DNA of 64,000 bases, from positions 434,871,458-434,935,457 of the forward strand of contig CM068372.1 of assembly GCA_034769895.1 (NCBI GenBank), given 5' to 3'. Of this stretch, positions 33,108 through 46,289 are shown in pieces. Source of the DNA: Magicicada septendecula (taxonomy: Eukaryota > Arthropoda > Insecta > Hemiptera > Cicadidae). The notes beneath the pieces were generated by a model. The model ran no database searches, was not told the DNA's origin, and worked only from the letters and a program-made list of their open reading frames with translations. Each line of letters begins with the position of its first letter. Within the stretch, counting starts at the first letter, position 1. Position numbers and translations under genes: made by a program.

Positions 33108-35191
33108 TTCACAAATCATTTCATTCCAGCTCCATGGGTTTGCCGACGCGTCAGCAAAGGGTTACGCGTGTTGTATTTATGTGCGTACGGTGTATTCCAA
33201 TCGCGGTATATATCATCAAACTTGTTATGCTCTAAATCTAGAGTCGCTCCCTTGAAGCAGGTAACATTACCCAGACTTGAACTTTGCGCCTGTCTCTTAT
33301 TGGCTCAGTTGGTTTCCAAGGTTGTAAACGTGGTGAGTTACAAATTCGACGACTTATATTTTTACTCTGACTCAATGATCACCTTACACTGGATCCACCA
33401 GCAGTCTTCCAGATGGAAGGTATTTGTCGCCAACCGCGTTGCGGAAATACAGCGTCTCACTGAAAAGGGTACCTGGCATCATGTCTCGTCACGTGACAAC
33501 CCTGCCGACATTCTATCGCGTGGTTGTCTCCCTCGGGCTTTACACGGTCACCCACAATGGTGGTATGGTCCATCCTGGTTGTCCCATGAGTCATCATCAT
33601 GGCCCACCAGTGCCTTCGATGCCCATTTACAATGCACTCATCCCGATGTTGAGCAGGAACAACGTAAGCATGTCCAAACCTCATTGATTGTTGCTTCATC
33701 TACGTCTAGTTATTTTGAAAACTATTCTTCGCTTTCAAAACTCCTTCGTGTATTTTCGTATTGCCGTCGATTCATTCGGAACTCTAGGCTCCCCATAGCG
33801 GATAGAGACACTTCCTTTTTAACTTCACATGAGTTGCATGGTACACTTTTGGTTTTTATTCGCCAGTCCCAGCGATCGCACTTTAGCATCGAAATCAAGG
33901 AACTTGAGGCACAACGCTGTATCCCTAATAATAGTAAAATTCTTTCACTTAATCCCTTTCTGGACAATGCGGGGATATTACGCGTGGGCGGACGCCTTCA
34001 GCACTCCCAGCTTACCTATGAAAGCAAACACCAAATCATACTCCACCCGCATTCTCATCTCAGCAAATTGATCATAGAGGGCGAGCATCTTCGTCTACTA
34101 CACGCTGGGGTACAATTGACTCAGTACTCTTTACGGCAGAAATATTGGATACTTAATGATAAATCTTATATACGTTCAGTAATACACAAATGTATCACTT
34201 GTTTCCGATTCCGTGCTAGGGGCGCAAGCCAATTATTAGGACAATTACCCCCTTCCCGGTTTACGCCTGCTAAGCCATTTTCTCAATCTGCAGTCGACTA
34301 TGCTGGTCCCGTATTTATACATCATGGCGGGCAGCGTTTCAAATCGACGTCAAAGGCTTATATTGCTCTATTCATATACATGGCCTCTAAGGCTATTCAC
34401 CTTGAACTAGTCTTAGACGCCTTCATAGCAGCCTTAAAACGGTTTATAGCTCGTAGAGGTATCCCTGATCAGATATTCTCCGACAATGGAACAAACTTTC
34501 GTCGTGCTAGTAGCACACTTCACGAATTATACAAACTTTTTCAATCTAATGGATTTGAACGGACCACCCAGGATTTTACCACTGCCCAAGGCATCAAATG
34601 GTCCTTTATTCCCCCCTCAGCACCTCATTTCGGTGGCCTGTGGGAAAGCGGAGTCAAGAGCGTCAAGTTTCATTTGCGGCGCGTTGTCGGCGGAACCAAC
34701 CATCCTTACGTTCGAGGAGTATTACACTATCCTAACTCAAATAGAGTCCTGCCTTAACTCACGCCCCTTGTTCGCCATATCAAATGACTCCAGGGACCCC
34801 GAACCTTTAACTCCAGCGCACTTCCTGGTTGGTTCTCCGCTCACTGCACTCCCGGAACCTGACTATTCCCAAGTCAATATTGGTCGTCTGGTCAGATGGC
34901 AGCTGCTCCAAAGATTCACCCAGTCTATATGGAAAAGGTGGTCGAAGGATTATTTGCACCAGTTGCAACAACGCAACAAATGGCTCATCCCGTCAAAAAG
35001 TTTGGCTCCCGGACAACTTGTCCTTATTTTGGAAGACAATTCCCTCCCCACTGCAGTGGAAACGCGGGGTAGTCACTAATGTCTATTCGGGTCAGGATTC
35101 AATAGTGCGCGTCGAGAAGGTTCGCACCGCAAACGGTATCCTACGTCGGCCCATTCACAAATTATGTCCACTTCCAGTGGCCTCAGACTAA
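33108..35191 (+). pseudogene. BEL/Pao RNase H and integrase, copy 1
   Basis: RNase H starts with LHGFADASAKGYA (frame broken near 33110), then LPRLELCACLLLAQLV and FYSDSMITLHWI, then NPADILSRG. Integrase: HAGVQLTQYSLRQKYWI with CITC as zinc-binding part, VDYAGP (first Asp), FSDNGTNF (second Asp), GLWESGVKSVK (Glu); all three acidic residues are visible. Near 34410 a short deletion removes the residues between the two ELV/DAF blocks kept in copy 2. A frameshift near 34700 moves the rest to 34486-35079 (CLNSRPLFAISND, LTPAHFLVG), and another near 35050 moves the tail (NGILRRPIHKLCPLP) to the frame ending 35191. Confidence 0.87.
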
Positions 35192-35487
35192 TCGCATGAG
35201 CGTTCATGCGACCCGTATCAGTAATGTGAACTTTATCGCATTATCGTTGTAGCATGACAGATAATGCCAATAATTCGGAATGGTAAAATGATCATAAAAA
35301 TAAAATAAAAACATTTTTTAAATCCGAGAAAGCAAAATAAAGAAATAATTAATAACCACTGTGAAGTACAATCATAGATTAAAACAAAAGTTCATTTAAA
35401 ACCAAAGGTTACAATGAGTGATGAATCATCAAAATAAATTTATAAACTAAATATAATGAAAAAAGGTAATACCCAGGTAGGATAGGA

Positions 35488-35785
35488 GTAGGTAAGGAAG
35501 AAACCCAGAACAAGACAAGATCCACCGTACAAGGTGATACATTTATAAGAAACAAGAAGAGTAGGTAAGGAAGAAGCCCAAAACAAGACAACAATCTACG
35601 ATAAGAAAAGGAAATACATTTATAAGAAACAAGAAGAGTAGGTAAGGAAGAAACCCAGAACAAGACAAGATCCACCATAGAAGGTGATACGTTTATAAGG
35701 AACAAGAAGAAGAGGAGGAATCTATGAAGAAACAAGAACAAGACAGCATCCACAAGAAGAAGGAGTGCTCTTATAAAAAACCCTA
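35488..35785 (+). repeat. 73-77-bp tandem repeat, three units plus a worn fourth
   Basis: Units start gtaggtaaggaagaa at 35488, 35561 and 35638; each continues with cagaacaagacaa and tttataagaaacaagaag. A degenerate fourth unit follows to about 35785. The 133-codon minus frame across it is repeat-derived and hydrophobic by composition. Confidence 0.9.
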
Positions 35786-36990
35786 AACCCCAAAAGAAAA
35801 TAATAAACATAATAATAAATAAAAGTATAACAAGCTATCAAATGTAGAAACCACATGTAAAATAAATGTAAGCCAAAAAGTGTATAAAGTAGAATTGAAA
35901 GTGAACCAATGTGAAATAATTATATAATACCAAAAAACAAACCTTCATAATATTCTATAAATAGATTTCTTGATTTTAACAAAACTATATAACTATTTAG
36001 AAATAAAATCAAGGAATAAAAAGAGAATCAGTGCAAATTTTTGTGTTATAAAAAATAAACCTCCGCCCCGACGCAGTGTTGGTGACCAAACCTGCCAATG
36101 AACCCCGGCAATACGGGTATATAAGGGACAAGACCTCTCCATCGGACACCCCCGGGAAATTTGCCAACTGCAGGACAAGGCCCAAGAAAACCCGCAACTT
36201 GTCCTCATCTATTCCATCTACCACCGGAAATTTCTGGAGAACGCCTGAAATGGGGTGGGACAATCTCTGATAGCATACCGCCGCCAGAATTGCACAATTC
36301 ACAACACACAACAATAAAACATAAACCTTAACACCAACATAACTAACAAAACAGAAAAAAACTCGAGTACTATACTCTTCCTTCGAGCAGACTGCGGGCC
36401 CCCTAGCGTTGCCAGGACCCGGCCACTATCCTGAACTGGCTCTCGTCAACACCACACAAGAAGAAACGCAACATTTACACTAACACAAGACATGCTCATC
36501 GACACACCTAACATCTATCGCGACATCGCATTTCACAAAGAACAAAATTTACCGACCAACTAACAACAACAAATTGGCAAGACTTATAGCAATGACCTCG
36601 GCTCCCGTACCCCTAACGAGACCGACTTCCGATCGGGCCATACCGCATACCTATAAACGCCCTCTCTATTAATTGAAAAGCAAAACATGAAATCCATTTC
36701 CCAACACCGCGCCCCAGATCTGCGGTAATTCAAGTCTCAAAAAAGAATTCCCCCTTAAATTTCACATAACGTGGCGACACCAAGTTTACAAATAACACAA
36801 ATAACAACAGGCTGACAATTATACCTCCATGTAGTTAATAAGACATCAAACATAACAAAACACGTATATATATTGACTTCTTGTAAATATTCTAAGTCCC
36901 TTCTACCCCGAATGTTTTCTGAGGTTGCAAGCCCCGTCACACCCAAAGGACCCAAGGTTTGACCCTGGAATCAACCACGCTGTGCTACCA
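35786..36990. other. unassigned DNA, locally GC-richer
   Basis: 36060-36620 is richer in G+C than its surroundings and includes gggtatataagggac (about 36114), a TATA-like site. It may belong to an LTR or leader of an unidentified retroelement. No protein motif. Confidence 0.35.
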
Positions 36991-39673
36991 AATGTAACCC
37001 CTCTTTATTTTTTATGCTTTATAAAAAAAAAATTTTTTTTAATAAAAAAAAAAATTTTGTTTGTTTGTTTGAAGAGGGGCCACTAGTAATTTAAAACTAG
37101 GCCAAAAGCCTAGAGAAGCCAAAATGCGCTGGGTCCAGTGAGACGGGACTTGCAATTAAACTCTCTGGTATAATCAACAATAACAACATTTATTGAGTAA
37201 ATTAACATATATCACAATTCCAAGACCCCGTAATCCCCATGATGTCCGGAAGCACATAATTGTGTATACAAATATATCCCCTTTTGTACACATTGACAAA
37301 AAACATAAGTTTGACATAACATATCTATTTAGGTATATATATATTCTCCTCGATTTGAAATGATCATGATCATAAGGTAACAATTTTTTGTTTTTTTTTA
37401 TAATTGCAATTTTTTGTATAAACTGTCCTCGTACATAACCCACAGAAATAACACATACATAATTCACATAAATACACATATAAATTTATACCTCTATCAC
37501 AAACACATGTTCAATATCACTACATAAATAACAAACCGCAAACACCCTTATAACATTAAAGCATTGCCACCCGCCTATATACCTTTTCTCTCCATACATA
37601 TATCGCCCCATATAATACAAGTAATTAATAATTAATAGAACTTTCAACCACAATACCTATATAGACATCCGAATATATATACATATCACTAGTGCCCCCA
37701 CGAATCTGGGTTGGCCAGAGTGCTAGATACAACTTTAAAATGTGCTTAAACCGTGCATATAAACTTGGTGAAATTATAATCACGAGTTGTTGAAAAATTA
37801 TAATTGACAATAATAACTCGAAAAGAAAGCAAGCTACAATCTTTCCGTGATCTGAACAGTATATGTGAATACTGTGAGATGATAATTTATAAATTTGTTT
37901 GTAAGAAATCTAGTTTAGAAATAATGATTAATAATTTACAACAGTTATGTGACATAATACGTTACATAAGTTTTTCTAAAAAAAAAACTGATTTGGCAAT
38001 AATAAATTAGAAAGAACTTTTATAACTGTGATGTGAGATAATACTTTATAACCTTGTCTGAGAAAACCGATTTGGCCCGGTAGCCGACATGTTCCTAAGC
38101 ATGGAGGCTGCATATATCTGCATGCAAAACCTGCCTACACAGGATGAAACAGGGGGGCCGGACTGTTACTGAATAAGAAGGCTTACAACCCTTACATGAC
38201 CCAAAACCTAAATTAAATATGTGATATAACCGCAATTACCAGAACTAACCTGACAGGAATTATAGCTGAACCCGACCAGCCGGTGGGGTTCATCCTGTCA
38301 CAAACAGAACCCCCTTACATATCTGAAATTCCGGTCCCCTAATACTTGAACCACCCCCCTTTACAGAAAACGAGAAAGAAAATATAAGTGCATGAATTGT
38401 AAGAAGCCACGGATACATGCCAGCCCCCGGGCTTATACTTAATATCAAATATCAGTACATACTATACAAGTTCCCCCAAAATCTGCGCATAATTATGTCC
38501 AGTTAAACCGGGGCCCAATTAAAACGTTTAAAAGATGAAAGCAATACCATGGTGTGTCACACATACCCCACAAGTTTTATTAAGTGTTATCTGCACAAAA
38601 TTGGTGGTGTCTATGTAGGTCAAAAAAAAATAATAAATGGTTTGAGGTCACCTTATTTATATCATGTTGTGGTGCTCGAGTTCAACGTCTAGTGCACGTA
38701 GTTTTGGTGTGGCATCTGATCTCGCTGTTACCTCCGGCAGGGAAGTCGAGAGCATCTGGTAATACGTTCAGGAGCAGATGTTCATGCCTGGGCCGGGGTC
38801 CTCGTCTAGGGTGCAGGGACCCTAAGCATGCATAGATAATTAGAGGGATGTCACAACACTTATTTTCACAGGATACTGCCACACGCACACTGGATTGAAC
38901 CCGTACAGAACAGATTTGAACAGGCCTCCCCCTGACCATTTAAACTCTGTTCGTTTTAATTAAAACATACGTCTTCTCTTTTGACATTTATAATTCACTC
39001 ACAGACGCTCCCAAAACCAATTTATAATGTTTAATTACTTGATTATGCCTACGTGGGCAGAAAGTTTGACACACTATAACCTGTCCATTTTGTGCACTGG
39101 CACGTGGTACTACATTTGAAAACTTATAAGTCAGCCGAAATTACATAATTTTACTGCACTAAAGTGATAGGCAATTACTGTATTTTAATTAAGATATAAT
39201 TTAATTACATGAGGGTTTAAATAATTTAGAAATCTGTTATACTGAATACTTCCGGTGTACGCCACGCGGTATAAAAAGCTATCAAGTCCCATCCACTCTT
39301 ACAATACTCAATTCACATTTCATTTTATGCAAACCATTATATATATATATATGCTACAGTTACTTACCGCAGATCTGTACTAGATTATCTAGCCATCCTA
39401 CGGTGATAGAATACGATCAAAAAGGACTTCACTCTGTCGGAGAGAGACGCAGCTGTTCAAGTTATGGCGACTGGGGCAAGACAAACGAAAAAGCTTCGGC
39501 ACCTTGACTAATCACGCGTTTCCAGGCCACCACCAGAATGCGTGGCTGGTACCACGGCAAACTAGATTTTACCCCCTGTTAAGTACAGATACTGCTAACC
39601 GATTTCGCGTTAGACTTAAATATTTATTTATATATTTCTTATATCAGCGCCGGTTCGTGGACAAACCGGCACA
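36991..39673. other. unassigned DNA; possible unidentified LTR-type sequence
   Basis: Opens TGTAACCCCTC (36993) and ends CGGCACAACA right at the truncation of BEL copy 2. It has a TATA-like site at 39290 (gcggtataaaaag), but no second copy or target duplication is found, so an LTR cannot be shown. Long A/T runs at 37021-37060. Confidence 0.3.
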
Positions 39674-42075
39674 ACATTGACGAAGATAGTTTCCTATATA
39701 GTGTACAAAGACATGTCAATGTAGATGTATTCAACAAGAGAAGTGTATTATCAGTCATGCAGGAATTTACGACCCATTGGGACTCATTGGCCCGGTTATA
39801 TTCTGGTGTAAGCATTTTATGCAGCGATTGTGGCTAACAGGTACAAGTTGGGACGAACCCTTATCAGATTCATTATCTAATCAGTGGTTAGAGCTTTATT
39901 CTCAGCTGATTTCAGACACTTACTTTAAAATTACAAGGTCTGTAAAGAATTTAAACAATTCACAAATCATTCCATTGTAGCTCCATGGATTTGCCGACGC
40001 GTCAGGAAAGGGCTACGCGTGTTGTATTTATGTGTGTACGGTCTATTCAAACTACGCCATCTCATCAAACCTGTTATGTTCTAAATCTAGAGTCGCTCCC
40101 TTGAAGCAGATAACATTACCCAGACTTGAACTTTGCGCCTGTCTATTGTTGGCTCAGTTGGCTTCCAAGGTTATAGACGCCGTGAATTACAAATTCGACG
40201 ACTTATATTTTTACTCGGACTCAATGATAGCCTTACACTGGATCCACCAGCAATCTTCCAGATGGAAGGTATTTGTCGCCAACCGTGTTGCTGAGATACA
40301 GCGTCTCACTACAAGGGGTACCTGGCATCATGTCTCGTCACTGGACAACCCTGCCGACATTTTATCGCGTGGTTGTCTCCCTCGGGTTTTACACTGTCAC
40401 CCACAATGGTGGCATGGTCCATCCTAGATCCTAGTTGTCCCATGAGCCATCATCGTGGCCGATCTGTGCCTTCGATGCCCATTCACCCTGCACTCATCCC
40501 GATCTTGAGCAGGAACGACGGAAGCAGGTCCAAACCTCATTGATTGTCGCTTCATCCACATCTAGTTATTTTGAAAACTACTCATCGCTTTCAAAACTCC
40601 TTCGCGTATTTTCGTATTGCCGTCGATACAATCGGAACTCTAGGCTTCCCACAGCGGATAGGAACACTTCCTTTTTAACCTCCCATGAGTTACATGGTAC
40701 ACTTTTGGTTTTTATTCGCCAGTCCCAGAAGTCGCCCTTTGGCATCGAAATTAAGGAGCTTGAGGCGCAACGCTGCATCCCTAATAATAGTAAAATTCTT
40801 TCACTTAACCCCTTTCTGGACAAGACAGTAATATTACGCGTAGGAGGACGCCTTCAGCATTCCCAGCTTACCTATGAGAGCAAACACCAAATCATACTCC
40901 ACCCGCACTCTCATCTCAGCAAATTAATCATACAAAGCGAGCACCTTCGTTTATTACACGCTGGTGTACAATTGACTCAGTTCTCTCTACGGCAGAAATA
41001 TTGGATAATTAATGATAAATCTTATATACGTTCAGATACATACGATATATACGATAGATACATAAATGTATCACTTGTTTTCGATTCCGTGCTAGGGGCG
41101 CAAACCAATTATTAGGACAATTACCCCCTTCCCGGGTTACGCCTGCTAAGCCATTTTCCCAATCTGCAGTCGACTATGCCGGTCCTGTATTTATACGTCA
41201 TGGCGGGCAGCGTTCAAAATCGACGTCAAAGGCTTATGTTGCTTTATTTATATGCATGACCACTAAGGCCATTCACCTGGAACTGGTCTCAGATCTTACA
41301 TCAGACGCCTTTATAGCAGCCTTAAAACGGTTTATAGTGCGTAGAGGTATCCCTGATCAGATATTCTCCGACAATGGAACAAATTTTCGTCGTGCTATTA
41401 GCACACTCCACGAATTATACAAACTTTTGCAGTCCAAGGGATTTGAACAGTCCATCCAGGATTTTACCAGTGCCCAAGGCATTAAATGGTCCTTTATTCC
41501 TCTCTCAGCACCGCATTTCGGCGGCCTGTGGGAAAGCGGTGTCAAGAGCGTCAAGTTTCATTTGCGGCGCGTGGTAGGCGGAACCATTCTTACTTTCGAG
41601 GAGCATTACACTATCCTAACTCAAATAGAGGCCTGCCTTAACTCACGCCCTTTGTTCGCCATCTTCAATGACTCTAGGGACCCCGAACCTTTAACTCCAG
41701 CTCACTTCCTGGTTAGTTCTCCGCTCACTGCACTCCCGGAACCTGACTATTCCCAAGTCAATATCAGTCGTTTGGGCAGATGGCAGCTGCTCAAAAAATT
41801 TACCCAGTCGATATGGAACAGGTGGTCGAAAGATTACTTGCACCAGTTGCAACAACGCAACAAATGGCGCATCACGTCAAAAAATTTGACTCCCGGACAA
41901 CTCGTCCTTATTCTAGATTACAGTCCCCCCCCCACTGCAGTGGAAACGCGGGGTAGTCACGAACGTCCATTCGGGTCAGGATTCAATGGTGCGCGTCGCG
42001 GATGTTCGCACTGCTAATGGTATCCTACGTCGACCCATTCATAAATTATGTCCACTTCCAGTGGACTCCGACTAA
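39674..42075 (+). pseudogene. BEL/Pao RNase H and integrase, copy 2
   Basis: Segments in several frames: LIGPVIFWCKHFMQRLWL (39777-39980), RNase H 40032-40427 (LPRLELCACLLLAQLA, FYSDSMIALHWI, NPADILSRG), 40435-41115 (HAGVQLTQFSLRQKYW) and integrase 41256-42017 (TTKAIHLELVSDLTSDAFIA, FSDNGTNF, GLWESGVKSVKFHLRR). The zinc-binding CITC of copy 1 is lost by a small insertion-like change near 41035-41065 (repeated tacgatagatac). DSRDPEPLTPAHFLV and the tail PIHKLCPLPVDSD close the ORF. The integrase core is longer and cleaner than in copy 1. Confidence 0.85.
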
Positions 42076-42881
42076 TTGCATGAGCATTCATGCGACATGC
42101 ATCATTGTATGGAACATTTATCATGCTTTCTATTTGTTGTTTGTATTATATTATTATTAAGTTTTTATTGTTCTATTCCTATGTATCATTGTCATGTTAT
42201 TATTCTAATATTATTGTATCAATTATTATGTCTTTGTCATTGTATTATTACCTGTTACATATTATTGAATTTTTTGTGATCATTATTATACTATTATGTA
42301 CTATTAACTATTAAGTCAATCATTATGTATTATGTATACTCATACACTCATATTATGCATTATTACATCATTTGTATATGTCTATCATTGCCATGTACTA
42401 TTGAATTTTGATATCATTATACTAATATTATGCATGTAATTAATATATCATTATTATTGTATTACTTTAATTTGAATCAAGTTTTGAGGATGTTTTCTTT
42501 TATATAAATTATGGGTTATTACTTACGTTTTGTTAAAAATTAAATATATGTATTTACTGGACATATGTTCATGCTTCAAGAAAGATCATGTTTAGTTATG
42601 TAAGAGCTTTGTTTTTATCATGAGTTTTTATTTTGTACATTTTCTAGCACAGAAATTGTTTTGTTTTGCCTTTGAGTTTTTCTGATAGCTTAATTAATTT
42701 TGTTATGTACAGAGTTTTATGTCAGAGATTATTTACTTTAAACAAAAGGTCAATTTAATGGATAAAACTTTCAAGTATATTGTGTTTTGTCTTTGTATAT
42801 AACATTTGATAATAATTTGTAATGTACTCATTTACACAATGACTTAAGTTGCAAAATCGCCCCGATTTTGTGCGGGCAGTA
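42076..42881. other. AT-rich 3' untranslated part of BEL copy 2
   Basis: Dominated by TATTAT/ATTATT-type sequence; no coding motif. It ends with tgcgggcagta just before the LTR, the usual context of BEL 3' LTRs. Confidence 0.5.
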
Positions 42882-43379
42882 TGTTAAACTTTGGACCTAT
42901 GTAAACTTTGTACTGTTAAAGTGCCGCATTGCGGGTGCAACGCGGCACCCGAGAGAAAAGTGACGTCACTTTTCTCTCTGCTATCTGCTGCCGGTTTTGA
43001 GATAGGCTGACAGCAGTCAAAATTAAGTTAGTTCCTTGCAAGACTCCGTACAGGCAACACGCCTTGTTCGCTAGCCGCAGCGCTACATAAAGTCTTCAAT
43101 ATTTCTTACTAATAGCATGATCACCATGCTAAAATTTACTTAGACGATCTCGGCCTATACATATTATCATGTACTTCAACATTTTATTTCTATCTTAATT
43201 CTCCGGCACTTATGCCGCGCTAAAACTGCACGCGCCAGCAATTGTCTTGTTGATTTTCAATAAACAATTATCTCTAAAAACATATACAGTCCACTTCATT
43301 ATTTCATTTCTGACCAGCTAGCTCCAACTAGCATTCTAAGATCAACTCAAGATACTTCGAGAGCTTCTAAGACGCAACA
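42882..43379 (+). repeat. probable 3' LTR of BEL copy 2
   Basis: Starts TGTTAAACTTTGG after GCGGGCAGTA and is taken to end at GACGCAACA. It contains the 28-bp perfect palindrome 42951-42978 and an AATAAA at about 43259. The 5' LTR is missing, so the end is tentative. Confidence 0.5.
42951..42978. promoter_or_regulatory. 28-bp perfect palindrome centred on TGACGTCA
   Basis: Both 14-base arms are exact complements around the CRE core TGACGTCA. A 7-bp hairpin GTGCCGC/GCGGCAC lies just before it (42921-42948). Inside the first 100 bp of the probable LTR, so likely an enhancer site. Confidence 0.65.
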
Positions 43380-43399
43380 ATATTTATCTATATGCGATC

Positions 43400-44560
43400 G
43401 CTCATTCTTACAACTAAAACATTTACATAAGACTCTATTACATTATTTATCTAATTATAAATTTTTTTTTATTAATTGTCTCTTTATATAGTCTTTGTGA
43501 GCTCTTTAACAAATCATTTATAAATGCATTCTGCATGTCACCGAGTTTTGATGACCTTACGACTTATTGACGGGGTCCAACGTTGTCCAGAGTTGGGTTA
43601 CCGTTACTCCTGGCTTGGCGTGGTCCTGGATATGTCCAGAGTCCAGCGTCGTTCTCCAGCAGTGTGTGGTCCGTCCCAGAGAATTAATATCGGCTGCGAG
43701 GTGGATCTCGTTCGGCTGTTAGGCGTCTAAAAAGCATCTCCTAACGTCCAGCATCTCGCGTCGCTCTTTGTAGCTTCTCTGTAGATACTCTTGCTGACTT
43801 AAACGGTCCCGGTACTCTACGTTTCCAGTAATACTGTAAACATAATTACTGAAAACGTCTTTATTCGTTCGTAGATGAGACTTATAACAAAAATAGAACT
43901 GTTCTGCCGACGGACAGCGTGTCCGACAGCAACTGTATCTTGAAATGAAGAGAAGGGCTTCCAGTCGAACCCTTAATTTATAGCCTCTCGAGATTCTGCA
44001 AATTTTCCTGTCTAGACCTGCAGATCACATGATAGCCCCCACTCCCGAACCTTTTCATATATTTGCAATTTCCTGCAAATGACAATGTTTTGTAAGGAAT
44101 TGAGATAGCACAAATCATAGATAATTTGATTAAGCACTCACTGTATTAATTTGAGCGTCTTAGTGTAATTTTCGTATTTTTGGCACACTTTATTTCGCAC
44201 TGACTTCGCGTAGTGTGTCCTACTAACGTCATTTTCTTACTGAGGATAACTATAAAATTTACACACACTTTGGTGCCTTTTGTTTGTTTATACACTAATT
44301 AGTTTTCACACAGTGAATTAAAATAATTATTTTAGTAATTAATTGGGGAGGGTTGCTGGGATTCCTGTCTGTACATGCATCACTAATACACACAAGATAC
44401 ACGCGTAACACACATACAATCGAGCAGGTGTTCCTTGCCTGTTGGAACAGGTTAATTTCTCCCCTAATGTAACAATGAAACATTTTTACAATCCCAGACA
44501 TGTCCATTTACCCCAAACTTATAATAATTTTACAAATTTTACATTTATTTAAATCAATGC
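43400..44560 (-). repeat. LTR-like sequence on the minus strand
   Basis: Read on the minus strand it shows the same order of motifs as the LTRs of the two elements: attgcaaatatatga, gtgggggct, ctgcagg, CTATAAATTAAG (TATA-like, about 43983), then CTGTCCGTCGGCAGAACAG and repeated GGACAACGTTGGAC-type sequence. No paired LTR; borders uncertain. Confidence 0.45.
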
Positions 44561-46289
44561 TCAATACAGCATATTATATATTGCAACGATACGTTTAGCA
44601 TAAGTCTCCGTATCAACCCCTGACTGCGGTATGAGAACATACGAATGAACGTATGAGTCGTGTGAAAGATGTAAATAATGAAAATAATGTAATAATTAAG
44701 CGTTAGGTATAAGACATAAATAAAAGAAACAAACGTATTAATTAATTTTAAATAAGGAAATAATTGTAAGTGAACATGCATATGGAATTGCCAAGCCTTG
44801 TGTGACGATTTAAATTTAAAACAAAAAAAAATAATAATAAAAATATAAAATGGGAAGTTAGTGAAAACCATTAAATCGCACTATTAAACCAAATACCCCT
44901 GAACTAACTCATAATAGTAATGAGAATTAAAAAGGGAATTTAACTAAAATAATTAATTAAAACTGAGAAAGCAAAAGTCAAAAATAAAACTGTTAACCCT
45001 TTATTAGATTTATCATGCTATGACCTGTGTATACTGGATCCAACTTGCATACCGACCCGGCATTAAATAAAAAATACCTGTAAACTATAATGTAAATAAT
45101 TAAGATGTATTCAAAGTCACTAGTAGTAGTTGTAATAAATTCTGTAGACAAGCAAAGTCTCGATTGTTTATTTTGTCGAACTGTAAGACTGTATTACTAA
45201 TTAAAAGTTGGAACTATATTATGGCGGAGTATTCACTCCGTGTCGTTACAATTTTCCTGTTGTAACAATGTAGGACTTATGATGCGACTTTCAAACTGTA
45301 AACGGCTCCAAGCGGGGCTCTGCGCAAAATGTTTATTTTTCATTTTATTTGATTGTTAGATTCCACTAACAGTGTGGAGATCTAGATCTATGTAACTAAG
45401 ATGTAGTGTGTTTTTTAAAACAAAGATGTGAAAGAAGAAAATAAGTGTGTAAGGTGACATCTCCTGTTAAAAAAATAAAATATGGTTCAAGTCAAGTGTA
45501 ATTCCAACATAATGTGAAACGAATATGTAAACTCCAATAGTACTGTGCTATTACATATGTGATGTGAATAACTGTGAATAGTGAAGACTAAGACCTCAAC
45601 TGCATTTACACTACCGCTGAGAAACAGGACGACTTCACGCTAGATGACACCATAACATCCACTTCATCATGAGTTGACTCCGAGGACATCCACTGGAAAG
45701 ACTACCACGATGACAACCCACGACTAAGAGAGTACAGAAGAATCACGCGGCAGGACATGGACAGATGACATTTAACTAGAGGTGACGCGGAAGCTCGTCT
45801 TCCGTGAATAATGTATCTTTTAAAATATAAGTAATTTTAAATGAAAAAGACTTTTAAATGACAATCTCTAAGCGTTAAGCATTACTATGGTGTAACCAGT
45901 AATTTCAGAAATCATACGTTGTAACATAACTCTTGTGATGTAACATTGAAACATCGCTCAACTAAATGAAACCATTCTTCAAATGGTATTTTAAGTAATA
46001 ATGTAATTGACTAAAGAAGTAGAGTAAATTTGAAAATTCCTAACTAGTTTAAAGAGACTCGGATCCGAGGTAAATACAATATCTGTATGATCATTTTTAA
46101 TACAGAAAACCCCTTTACAATTCTGGGTAAGTAAAAATTTTATTTGTAATGTATTATCAATCATACGTAAATAAAAGGATGTCATCTTTGTTACATACTA
46201 AATTGAGTGCATAAATCAGCAAAATTCCCTCCCCTGTTTCCTTTTATTAGAGTACTTATAATTATTGTTAGTGATGTGTTTACTTTTCA
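44561..46289. other. unassigned DNA, partly LTR-like
   Basis: 45560-45800 has GAGGACATCCACTGGAAAG and GAGGTGACGCGG, resembling the 3' half of the LTRs (GAGGACATCCAGTAGG, GAGGTGACG at 17700-17790). No ends or coding found. Confidence 0.35.

Larger units (their letters stand above)
31441..35222 (+). mobile_element. BEL/Pao retrotransposon copy 1 (no LTRs found)
   Basis: Pol of a BEL/Pao element in order protease, RT, RNase H, integrase, DUF5641-like tail. Gag, PBS and 5' LTR are absent. Similarity to copy 2 (39674 on) is high from 32823 and stops near 35222, beyond which no 3' LTR is recognised. Confidence 0.88.
39674..43379 (+). mobile_element. BEL/Pao retrotransposon copy 2 (5'-truncated)
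   Basis: Begins abruptly inside the RT connection (cattgacgaagatag, equal to 32823 of copy 1), carries RNase H and integrase to 42075, an AT-rich 3' untranslated stretch, then a probable 3' LTR at 42882-43379. Confidence 0.85.

Noticed and set aside
35409-35810. 133-codon hydrophobic minus-strand frame
   Set aside because: It lies over the 73-77-bp tandem repeat; hydrophobicity follows from the purine-rich plus strand. No independent coding sign.
36991-39673. A single 2.7-kb LTR from TGTAACCCC to GGCACAACA
   Set aside because: TGT and ACA ends are suggestive, but no second copy, matching target duplication, PBS or PPT could be found.
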